Source: Sporomusa termitida (GTDB taxonomy: Bacteria; Bacillota; Negativicutes; Sporomusales; Sporomusaceae). From it: a stretch of 64,000 nt of DNA. The DNA is taken from NCBI RefSeq assembly GCF_007641255.1, contig NZ_CP036259.1:2852001-2916000 (forward strand). The letters run 5' to 3'. The position numbers and the translations under genes were made by a program. The number at the start of each line of letters is the position of its first letter. The stretch's first letter is position 1. Under the pieces are notes generated by a model that had not been told where the DNA came from, did no database searches, and saw nothing but the letters and a program-made list of their open reading frames with translations. Below are positions 16,837-23,834 of this stretch, in pieces.

Positions 16837-17196
16837 CTGCCAACAGGAGCGGGTCCGGTTCCAAACGACTTTATAGATATGATTTAAAATTTTTTATCAT
16901 TCCTTTTCTTTCCATCCCTAACCATCCCTGGATACCGGATGTTACCCCGCCAGCAAGCTGCCTGTCCATAAGATAAGGATGTTTCTTACTTTATCTATTT
17001 GTTAGCTATTGTTTTACTTTGGTTATGACGTCGGCCATGATATCCGTACCGCCGTAAACTACGGTGGCGGCATCCAGAACCGCTGTTAGGCCCCCCTTCG
17101 GCAACATGCCAATCAATATGTTGTATTCGCGGACAGAGCTTGTACGCTGATAAATCCTTAAAATATGGGCCGAAAAGCCAACGAATAATACCGAAT

Positions 17197-17219
17197 AAAA
17201 AAACTCCCTTGTTGGGAGT
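17197..17219 (-). terminator. Riboswitch expression-platform terminator
   Basis: A 6-bp stem ACTCCC/GGGAGT (17203-17208 and 17214-17219) followed on the minus strand by seven T. It lies about 80 bases after the cobalamin aptamer and before the fusion gene. It is the expected off-state terminator of the riboswitch. Between it and the fusion gene (16901-17196), one minus-strand frame reads LIGMLPKGGLTAVLDAATVVYGG and ends at 17002, possibly a gene remnant without a start. Confidence 0.7.
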
Positions 17220-17297
17220 GCTTACGCTAACCAGCCGGAATCCGGTCTTGGTTTTTCGTAATCTCCTCCCTGTCACTCGCAGGTAAAATGGCGATTG

Positions 17298-17462
17298 CTG
17301 GATAAGGCAGTTCTCCTGACTCCGGTTCATAGCGCCCCACGCCTTCCCAAAGCTTTCACTCCAGTGGCATTGTGCGAGATTGCTCCCCGTTACAGTGGCG
17401 GGACCGTGTTGGCTTTGCACCAAACTTCCCTATTAAGCCCCGAAGGGCACCTATCCCAACGT
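17298..17462 (-). promoter_or_regulatory. Cobalamin riboswitch (upstream of the fusion gene)
   Basis: Read on the minus strand the region has the conserved blocks of the cobalamin aptamer in order: AGGTGCCC with its TTCG hairpin, AGGGAA, GGTGCAAA, the B12-box core ACGGTCCCGCCACTGTAA, GGGGAGC, GCCACTGG, GGGAAGG and finally GGAGTCAGGAGAACTGCC. An intrinsic terminator follows at 17197-17219. The next gene on this strand is the autotransporter/TonB fusion, so the switch should turn that gene off when cobalamin is plentiful. Confidence 0.93.
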
Positions 17463-17570
17463 TATTGTATTGTTTCTTTCTGTTAATCGTATATGTTCTT
17501 TCAGGCCAATATTACTCTTTGTCCATCAACGAAATTTCCGCGTGTCCGGCTCAATAGGCTATATTGCTTA

Positions 17571-17768
17571 TTACTCGCGGGGTCCTTGCCTCTTACATTT
17601 GATGCCAAACGACAGATACGTTTCCAGCACTGCGATAATGACATCTTCTTGTGCATCGCCTGTATCGTCCTCCAAAGCTTCGCGCACAATGTGTTTGATC
17701 TGCTCGGCATGATAGCCGCAATCCAAAAGCTTCTGAGTTAATTGATTAATCTGTTCCTGTTTTGTCAA
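17571..17768 (-). CDS. Small hypothetical protein
   Basis: 65 residues, TTG start with a weak GGGGT site 8-9 bases upstream. It is a helical, acidic protein (EQINQLTQKLLDCGYHAEQIKHIV, then ALEDDTGDAQEDVIIAVLETYLSFG) with two Cys. No family recognised. It lies between the two cobalamin riboswitches on the same strand. The 369 bases upstream (17769-18137) contain no other gene that I can support, only an imperfect ACCAAG/CTTGGT inverted repeat near 17927-17958. Confidence 0.45.
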   Translation of the reverse strand: MTKQEQINQLTQKLLDCGYHAEQIKHIVREALEDDTGDAQEDVIIAVLETYLSFGIKCKRQGPRE

Positions 17769-18137
17769 TCTAATCTACCCCAATACTGCCGGACATTGGT
17801 TATTCTTTTTTCCACCTGCTGCACCGCAGGCTTGAGTCTTCTTTCCCTCCTTTTCGGTAACGATTTGTCTCGGTTTAATCCCTAAGTATCATTGCATTAG
17901 TCTGATTCCCCTTCACTCTCCTTTCACCAAGCAACTTCCATTTTACTTGGTTGGTGCAGGCGCATATGTTCATAAATAGTGCTGAACAAAAATCTTATTT
18001 TTCTATCAATTCACGCCGCACCATTTACCAATCACTATATAGTATAGCTTTGTTTCATTATATTTGCAATATATAACAATATTTTTGAAACTTTCTTCAA
18101 TCCTGCTACATCTATAATAAATATGAGGTGAACTTGT

Positions 18138-18404
18138 GTGCAGGATAACTTTTTAGATAAATACCGGGAAATCGGCCGGCGAATTGCTTTTTATCGTACA
18201 AAGCGCGGGCTGTCGCAAGATGCATTAGGCGAAAAGATTAACTATAGCAAAAGCTATATATCCAAGATCGAAGCATCAAATTCAGATGTTACTTATTCAT
18301 TGGATATTTTATTTGCGATAGCGGCAGGATTGCAACTTGACCCGGTCATTTTCTTTTTACCGATTAATGAAGAGAACTTTGATAAACATAGGACAGATAA
18401 TTAA
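18138..18404 (+). CDS. XRE-family regulator
   Basis: 88 residues, GTG start with GAGGTGA upstream. Nearly the whole protein is one Cro/C1 helix-turn-helix: YREIGRRIAFYRTKRGLSQDAL, then YSKSYISKIEASNSD, ending PVIFFLPINEENFDKHRTDN. It is a close paralog of the protein at 20362-20769, sharing the layout and the unusual ending NEE-F-KHRTD. It lies on the plus strand between the orphan cobalamin riboswitch and the next minus-strand gene. Targets unknown. Confidence 0.85.
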   Translation: MQDNFLDKYREIGRRIAFYRTKRGLSQDALGEKINYSKSYISKIEASNSDVTYSLDILFAIAAGLQLDPVIFFLPINEENFDKHRTDN

Positions 18405-18448
18405 GTGATTTAGCAACTTTCAGCTATTCCAGCTTTGTCCAACATTTG

Positions 18449-18497
18449 CAAAACAAAAGAAGCCTCCCTGTGATCATAGCATCCAGAGAGGCTTCTT
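18449..18497 (-). terminator. Terminator of the second cobalamin riboswitch
   Basis: A 10-bp outer stem (AAGAAGCCTC/GAGGCTTCTT) with an imperfect inner stem, followed on the minus strand by TTTTGTTTTG. It lies 60 bases downstream of the aptamer end and is the probable expression platform. Confidence 0.8.
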
Positions 18498-18556
18498 GTT
18501 ATCAATAAAAAATTGCATCGCAATCCCCTCCCCGGTCCGTCGCAGGTCAAGTGGTG

Positions 18557-18723
18557 ATTGTTGTACAGGCAGTTCTCCTGGCTCTGGCTCATCGCTCCTC
18601 CAAACCTTCCCAGAACACTCATGTTCCAGTGGTATATCTTGGACTCGCTCCCCATTACAGTGGCGGGACCGCGCCGGTCTTGAACCGGCTTTTCTGTTAG
18701 GCCCCGAAGGGCACCTGTACCAA
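18557..18723 (-). promoter_or_regulatory. Second cobalamin riboswitch, apparently orphan
   Basis: Minus-strand blocks in order: CAGGTGCCCTTCGGGGCC, GCGGTCCCGCCACTGTAA, GGGGAGC, ACCACTGG, GGGAAGG, GATGAGCC and CAGGAGAACTGCC. The match to the first riboswitch is close throughout. A terminator follows. No minus-strand gene starts within the next 600 bases; the first is the 65-residue protein at 17571-17768, beyond a plus-strand XRE gene. The regulated gene may be lost. Confidence 0.92.
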
Positions 18724-19024
18724 AATGATTTATATTCTACTTACTTGGAATTACCTTTGAGCTTTCTTTGATTTAAATATAGCACTAGTGGATAATTCTG
18801 TCAATAAACGTTTGAATGTATACTTTCAATATAAGGGGGCAGTTATTCTGTATATCCCCCACCGTCAAAATTCCGGACGTTTTCTAACCATATTTAAGAA
18901 CAATAAGCAATTTCTCACCATATAAATATAAATAGTAAAAACTGTCGAGGTGCTATCCTGGTACATTTTCTCTAAAGATCACGCTGTAGTTGTAGAGGAT
19001 CAGTCTTGTATTGTCTAAGCTTTC

Positions 19025-19654
19025 CTATTTAATTTTAATTACAAACATTGTTCCTTCGCTTGAAACCTGATATCGTGGCGCTTCATCGAGAGGTTTTTCA
19101 AGAATGCCTAATTCGACTGCTAATCGATAAATGTGCTTACAGGGATATTTCCTCTCATTGAAATCGGGGCAAGTACATTCCTTAAGATTGACGTTATAAC
19201 CATTAATTACGGCCGTTTGCTCGTTCACAAGTAGACTCTTAACTGTCATACCAGCTTCAAAGGTTCTCTTATACCTTTCTTTTTGCGTCCAATCTTTATG
19301 AATTCCTGGATGCCAATTACCCCAGCCATTTGTTGAAGGATAGGATGCTAAAATGGTCATGCTCTTATCATAGTCATTGGCAGCAGCATGAAGTTCTGTA
19401 TAACCTAATTGATGTGCCAAACTATACATGTGTTTACACGGTAGTTTGCGTTTTACAAAATCGTTACAAGTACACTTGCCGAGGGTAGTCGTATACGGCT
19501 TTTTTCCAGACCCGGCAAATATACCAGTTAATGTTTTATCATCAAGTTCAAGTGGCTGGTTTTTCGGTTCGGCAGCAGAAAATTGACGCTTAATTTGGTC
19601 TGGCTGCTGATGTAAGTCTGCTGGCCATTGCGACCATTTTGCTATATTATCCAT
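19025..19654 (-). CDS. SWIM zinc-finger protein
   Basis: 209 residues. Two SWIM motifs are visible: CTCNDFVKRKLPCKHMYSLA (about residues 62-81) and CTCPDFNERKYPCKHIYRLA (about 168-187), each CxC-xn-CxH. The first half after the N-terminus contains LDDKTLTGIFAGSGKKPYTT and the two motifs flank a conserved-looking repeat, suggesting an internal duplication. SWIM domains bind zinc and often DNA or proteins, for example near SNF2-like helicases. No helicase is adjacent here. Function otherwise unknown. Confidence 0.85.
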   Translation of the reverse strand: MDNIAKWSQWPADLHQQPDQIKRQFSAAEPKNQPLELDDKTLTGIFAGSGKKPYTTTLGKCTCNDFVKRKLPCKHMYSLAHQLGYTELHAAANDYDKSMTILASYPSTNGWGNWHPGIHKDWTQKERYKRTFEAGMTVKSLLVNEQTAVINGYNVNLKECTCPDFNERKYPCKHIYRLAVELGILEKPLDEAPRYQVSSEGTMFVIKIK

Positions 19655-19879
19655 ACTCGTTACCCTCCTTTTACTGTTCAGGTTTCGAGTCCTTTTACGT
19701 AAATCCTCCCTGTAACGGGCGCCTCCTTCAAAGGTAATTATTGGTATCTAATAATCTACACCGTGTTACTTATTTGAGTAATGCAGCTAGAAAATAGCCC
19801 CATTACCATACTTCAGAAAAATCGTCAGGCACAGATTAGCCTGATACCTATTTCCCCCGCATCTTTCAATAATTCATTC

Positions 19880-19908
19880 TTGGCAAGCCCATAAAAATAA
19901 GCTATAAT
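19880..19908 (+). promoter_or_regulatory. Near-consensus sigma-A promoter
   Basis: TTGGCA (19880-19885), a 17-base spacer, and TATAAT (19903-19908). This is one of the best promoters in the window. The nearest plus-strand gene with clear coding character starts 450 bases later at 20362. Confidence 0.7.
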
Positions 19909-19914
19909 TGAGCC

Positions 19915-20276
19915 GGTGGAAATCGAAAAGTCGCCGTGATCCGGATGTGTTAGGCCACTTCCGGACACGCGCAGGTGTCCAAAGCACCTACACGTAACAG
20001 CATTTTGTCCACGACGACATGTTTATTATACAATGTTTCCTGGCCTTTTAACAAGGAGAGGGTATGTGGGTAATAGCAGGATCGTATTGGGGTAAGAGGC
20101 TGCGCGACTGCATGCAGCAATTAATGAAGCACAACTGAGGTTATAAGGCAGCTTAAACACAGCAGCTTGGTCATTTGACCAAGGCGCGCGGTACGCCATC
20201 TTTCCTCATACACGAAAAAGATAACTTAGCAAGAGCGCATGTGTAGGTCTATTAAACGGCCTGCTCATGCGCTCTT
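19915..20276 (+). other. Long structured leader or small RNA
   Basis: Sequence following the strong promoter. It holds several short hairpins, such as CCGGA/TCCGG near 19940-19970, AGGTG/CACCT near 19972-19990, CTTGGTC/GACCAAG near 20167-20185, and an 11-bp perfect repeat AAGAGCGCATG/CATGCGCTCTT at 20231-20241 and 20266-20276 followed by TCTGATTTC. I do not recognise a known riboswitch class. It could be a separate small RNA ending at the last hairpin, or an attenuator of the XRE gene. Confidence 0.4.
20064..20138 (+). CDS. Possible 24-residue leader peptide
   Basis: An ATG follows AAGGAGAGGGT and opens a short frame (MWVIAGSYWGKRLRDCMQQL then MKHN). The ribosome site is strong for such a short ORF, and it lies inside the long leader. 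No homology is recognised. Confidence 0.3.
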   Translation: MWVIAGSYWGKRLRDCMQQLMKHN

Positions 20277-20361
20277 TCTGATTTCCCCCGACACGCAACC
20301 GTTCAGCGGGTTTCACGGATGTGAAACACTGCCCCGGTTGTTAGGAAGGGGATATATAAAG

Positions 20362-20769
20362 ATGGTCAAAAAACCAAAGAACAAGCTTCAGAACGGCTCC
20401 CCGAACGCTTACCCTGTGGAGACCGACAAAAGCGCCAAAGAGGTATCCGCAACTAACGAAACTCCGCCTAAAAGGCAGAAAATGCGCCCGGATTATGGGG
20501 AAAAGTACCAAGAAATCGGCAAACGGATTGCGTATTATCGTCGGCAGCGGGGACTCTCTCAGGAGCATCTGGCGGAAAAGCTTAAGTGTTCACTAAGTGA
20601 TATCAAGCTGATTGAAGGAGAGTATGGCGGCGAGGCTGGCCGCGAATGGCCTAAATCGCTGAAACGCGTAGGTTTTTTATTTGAAGTTGCCGAAGCTCTG
20701 GAGCTTGGTGTGCCGGCATTTTTTCTGCCGCCGAACGAGGAAACGTTCGCGAAGCACAGGACGGATTAA
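20362..20769 (+). CDS. XRE-family regulator with N-terminal extension
   Basis: 135 residues from the ATG following AAGGGG; an upstream in-frame start at 20239 lies in the hairpin leader and lacks support. The first 50 residues are a disordered, Lys/Pro-rich extension (VKKPKNKLQNGSPNA). Then a Cro/C1 domain: YQEIGKRIAYYRRQRGLSQEHL and CSLSDIKLIEGEYGG, ending AFFLPPNEETFAKHRTD. It is paralogous to the regulator at 18138-18404. A strong terminator follows. Confidence 0.82.
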   Translation: MVKKPKNKLQNGSPNAYPVETDKSAKEVSATNETPPKRQKMRPDYGEKYQEIGKRIAYYRRQRGLSQEHLAEKLKCSLSDIKLIEGEYGGEAGREWPKSLKRVGFLFEVAEALELGVPAFFLPPNEETFAKHRTD

Positions 20770-20804
20770 TAAGGAAACGACATCATTGTGCATTGATAAG
20801 ACTT

Positions 20805-20835
20805 ACGGCCCCCGGAAATCCGGGGGCCGTTTTTT
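20805..20835 (+). terminator. Intrinsic terminator after XRE gene
   Basis: An 11-bp stem ACGGCCCCCGG/CCGGGGGCCGT with a 4-base loop and a run of six T. It ends the transcript of the plus-strand XRE gene, 35 bases after its stop. Confidence 0.92.
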
Positions 20836-20867
20836 ATGCCCTATGTTGCCATTAACCCAGCATTACA

Positions 20868-22145
20868 TCATTCACTTTTTCCTTTATGTCCGCCCACATA
20901 ATCCGCCCGTTCCAGGAAGGTTCCGCCAGCCATCGACCCAGCATAAAAAATCGCTTTTTTGCCAAATCGCTGCCGCAGATCATCTACTACTCTATCCATG
21001 GCATGTTTCTTTTCTTCGCCTGCAAAAAATAGTTCCAACTGCTCCTGGCCTTGTGACACGATTTTCCCAGCGGTAATATTTACTGATCGTACCGGCTCGC
21101 CCTGCCACCGCTTAATAAACTCCTGGCGTGCCGCTTCACTAATGATGTCTGTTGAGTTCTCCGGGCGAACCAGCTTAATCCGTGCAGTAAAGCCCAAGTG
21201 TAATTCTCTATCCGAGTACCCTATTCCCAGATGTACCTCGCGGCATTTCTCTTGGTGCTTACGTAGCCTGGCGCATACATCTCCCACCATTTCCTTAATG
21301 ATCATTAGAATTTCTGCTTTTACATCGTAATCCCGCATCAATATCTGGTTTTTACTATAGGATTTACTTTTCGGCCGTTCCTTCTGGCTAATGATGCTGG
21401 CATCCAAGCCCCAGGCGTGGTAATATAACTGCAACCCCATTACGCCTAGCGTTTTCTGCAACCGCACTGGATTGGCGTGAGCCAGCCCCTCAATCGTATA
21501 AATACCCATTCGCTTGAGTTTCTCATCGTAGCCTCTGGATATGCCCCAAAACGCAGTCAGCGGCTGTATTTTCCATACCGTTTCCGGCACCATCTCATAC
21601 GTCCATTTGGCAATCCACGGCGGACGCTTTTTCGCTTCATTATCCAGTGCCAGTTTTGCCAACAGCGGATTATCGCCAATGCCTACCGCCACAATAAGCC
21701 CCAGCTCATCCTTCACCATCTTTAAGATGGCTTCCGCCATCGCCTCTGCGGGTCCAAACAAATTGTGCGATGCGGTAACATCCAATATGGACTCATCAAT
21801 GCTATAAACGTGTAGATCTTCATCTGCTACGAAGCGGCGGAATATATTTTGTATGGCCTGGTTCACCTTGATATATAACGCCATATTGGGTTCTACTACC
21901 ATAATCGGCGAACGTTTGGGTATTTCAAAGAGCCGGTTTCCGGTCTTGATATTATATTCTGATTTAACCCTCGGGCTGCTGGCCAGTACGACCGCACCGG
22001 CTCTCCTTACATCCGACACTACAGCAATATAGGCTTCCAGCGGGTCAAGCCCCCGCCGAACCGCCTCTACGGACGCAAAGAATGATTTTGCGTCGACGCA
22101 CAATACGCTCCGGCGGGGAAAACGAGAAAAATCAACGAGCCCCAT
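20868..22145 (-). CDS. uvrX: Y-family DNA polymerase, UvrX/DinB type
   Basis: 425 residues. Palm catalytic residues are in VLCVDAKSFFASVE (Asp18) and VYSIDESILDV (Asp117, Glu118), the Y-family signature. The helix-hairpin-helix thumb region (GIYTIEGLAHANPVRLQKTLG) and a little-finger domain follow. Length and sequence fit the UvrX/YqjW group of Firmicutes translesion polymerases, often carried on mobile elements. The upstream 53-residue gene overlaps the start (22132-22145) and resembles YolD, the usual partner. SOS control is typical of the family, but I did not identify a LexA box. Confidence 0.9.
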   Translation of the reverse strand: MGLVDFSRFPRRSVLCVDAKSFFASVEAVRRGLDPLEAYIAVVSDVRRAGAVVLASSPRVKSEYNIKTGNRLFEIPKRSPIMVVEPNMALYIKVNQAIQNIFRRFVADEDLHVYSIDESILDVTASHNLFGPAEAMAEAILKMVKDELGLIVAVGIGDNPLLAKLALDNEAKKRPPWIAKWTYEMVPETVWKIQPLTAFWGISRGYDEKLKRMGIYTIEGLAHANPVRLQKTLGVMGLQLYYHAWGLDASIISQKERPKSKSYSKNQILMRDYDVKAEILMIIKEMVGDVCARLRKHQEKCREVHLGIGYSDRELHLGFTARIKLVRPENSTDIISEAARQEFIKRWQGEPVRSVNITAGKIVSQGQEQLELFFAGEEKKHAMDRVVDDLRQRFGKKAIFYAGSMAGGTFLERADYVGGHKGKSE

Positions 22146-22293
22146 CGCCTTTGACTTCTTTCTCTTTCATCTGCTCGTTGTGCTCAGACAGAAGCATTCC
22201 CGCCCACTTGACCATACATCGGTCGACGTAAAATATCCGAGCCATCTGCTGGTAAATAGGGATACTTAGTAAATTTATAGTATGTTCGCTCAC
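22132..22293 (-). CDS. YolD-like small protein
   Basis: 53 residues from GTG 22293, 7 bases after GGAGGTG. The stop overlaps the UvrX-like polymerase start by 14 bases. The segment DRCMVKWAGMLLSEHNEQMKE resembles the KWA-x-MLPEH core of YolD proteins, which are encoded beside UvrX-type polymerases in Bacillales. It is shorter than YolD (about 100 residues), so it may be a minimal version. Placement supports the call more than length does. Confidence 0.6.
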   Translation of the reverse strand: MSEHTINLLSIPIYQQMARIFYVDRCMVKWAGMLLSEHNEQMKEKEVKGDGAR

Positions 22294-22386
22294 CACTATC
22301 CACCTCCATATACATAATACCAGAACGTGTGTTCTTATGTAAACGTTGTTGGTCTTGGTAATTTTTGCTAACTTGAATAGAAATAA

Positions 22387-22429
22387 CGCCGGCTATGATG
22401 GTCATCAAAACCACCCTAACCGGCGTTTC
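22387..22429. terminator. Hairpin between the Mrr-like gene and the polymerase pair
   Basis: AACGCCGG/CCGGCGTT ends of a larger imperfect inverted repeat with an internal GATGGTCATC segment, about 90 bases downstream of the Mrr-like stop. On the minus strand it is followed by ATTTCTATTC, a weak T-rich tail. Confidence 0.45.
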
Positions 22430-22521
22430 CTTTCACACTTAAAAATGCCAATTGTTTTTGACCCCTTCACGCATTCCATACATAGTGATCCTTTGCCTCG
22501 TCATAAGGCCACCCAGGCAAT

Positions 22522-23436
22522 CTACTCTTCCAGAAAATAATCCGAATCAATCCGTTTAACTTCATATACTGTCTCTGTCGTCACGCCGACACCATACTCG
22601 ATCATTAACTGCGTCAATTGAATTCCGTCCATAAGAACGATCCTAGTGCCTGCTTTTATCGCAGCCTCACGTGCTGCCGGGGTAAAAGTCGAAGTAGTAA
22701 TAAATATTCCCTTATGTGCCGCCTTTAGTTGTAATGCGCCAATAAATCCATGTATCTCGGGGCTTCCTATAGAACCTTTCCAACGCTTGGCTTGAACGTA
22801 GATTAAATCCAAGCCTAATCGATCTTCTTTAATGATGCCGTCAATTCCCCCATCGCCGGATTTTCCCACCACCTGAGCTGCATCTTCTCGGGAGCCGCCA
22901 TAACCCATTTTTAACAATAAATCGAGCACCAAATGTTCAAAGAAAGCCGGGGAGCAATCGAGAATTTGCTGCAAGAGTTCTTCAGCCAAGGCACTTCTAA
23001 GTTCTTGGTAATAACTATGGATCATTTCACTCGGTGTTTTGTCGACATCATTGGCCCCCACTATTTCTAAGGAATCCCCAGTCTTTACTGGATAGTGTGG
23101 TTTGAACTGTTTAAATTCGTTGAACTGAGCCAGTAAACGGTTGTTGATGCGGCCAGGGTTCTGCTGCAGTATCTTCCGCCCACGGTCTGTGATTTGAAAC
23201 TGGCCCACTGCTTTCGCTTCAATCAGCATCGCCTTCTTCAAATATGTCCGCGCCCAACTCAATCGATTATAGAATATGGACTGCAGACCTGAAGGCAGTT
23301 GCCTATTTCGTTCTTCCTCGGTCAATTGCAAGTCATCCGCCAATACTTGTCGCAGCTCTTTAAGGGAATGTACTTGCCCATCTGCTAATCGTTTCAAAAA
23401 GGGCAGCATAATATCTTCATAGGTTGGCATGACCAA
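22522..23436 (-). CDS. Mrr-type restriction endonuclease
   Basis: 304 residues from TTG 23436, which lies 8 bases after AAGGAGG; longer starts lack a ribosome site. Residues 1-90 match the Mrr N-terminal winged helix (MPTYEDIMLPFLKRLADG, then LSWARTYLKKAMLIEA). The C-terminal domain is Mrr_cat: FFEHLVLDLLLKMGYGG, GKSGDGGIDGIIKEDRLGLD, YVQAKRW, with Asp in GGIDG and QAK as the PD-(D/E)XK catalytic residues. Mrr enzymes cut modified DNA. No cognate methylase is nearby, consistent with a type IV system. Confidence 0.9.
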   Translation of the reverse strand: MVMPTYEDIMLPFLKRLADGQVHSLKELRQVLADDLQLTEEERNRQLPSGLQSIFYNRLSWARTYLKKAMLIEAKAVGQFQITDRGRKILQQNPGRINNRLLAQFNEFKQFKPHYPVKTGDSLEIVGANDVDKTPSEMIHSYYQELRSALAEELLQQILDCSPAFFEHLVLDLLLKMGYGGSREDAAQVVGKSGDGGIDGIIKEDRLGLDLIYVQAKRWKGSIGSPEIHGFIGALQLKAAHKGIFITTSTFTPAAREAAIKAGTRIVLMDGIQLTQLMIEYGVGVTTETVYEVKRIDSDYFLEE

Positions 23437-23791
23437 AGGAAATACCTCCTTAATAGGTATTGCGATAGCATTCGTCTTAATAGAAAACAACTATTTATTC
23501 GTCACATTACATGGTATCCCCTGTTGTTTTCTCCGGTTTAACCTTTGGTAATATTATGAATTTGGTAGCAATGATCAAGTTTTATCTTGCATAGTCTGAC
23601 GAAGTAATGAGGGTAATTTCATAGGCTGATATAAAAAAAGAGCCTACAAACCCTTATACGTCAAGGTTCATAGGCTCTTTCCAGTTTCATCCCTTTAAGG
23701 CGAATTTGATAATGATTAACATAGAAAACACCAAGCAGATAAGCCTGATGTTTTCTATCTACGTCTGAGGAAACATATACCATTATTTCCC

Positions 23792-23834
23792 ACAGCCCTT
23801 GAACCCAGGCACCGCCTGGCTTCAAGGGCTGTGT
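23792..23834 (-). terminator. Hairpin at the rlmD 3-prime end
   Basis: CACAGCCCTTGAA/TTCAAGGGCTGTG, 13-bp perfect outer arms with an inner GCC/GGC stem. It overlaps the last codons of the rlmD gene. There is no strong T run, so it may stabilise RNA rather than end transcription. Further inverted repeats lie at 23640-23678 and 23720-23760. Confidence 0.5.

Noticed and set aside
16995-17423. 142-codon minus-strand frame over the first cobalamin riboswitch
   Set aside because: It runs through the aptamer and terminator, whose conserved RNA blocks explain the sequence. No protein features.
22184-22414. 76-codon minus-strand frame overlapping the YolD-like gene
   Set aside because: Out of frame with the YolD-like core, with a poorer start and no overlap with the polymerase gene.
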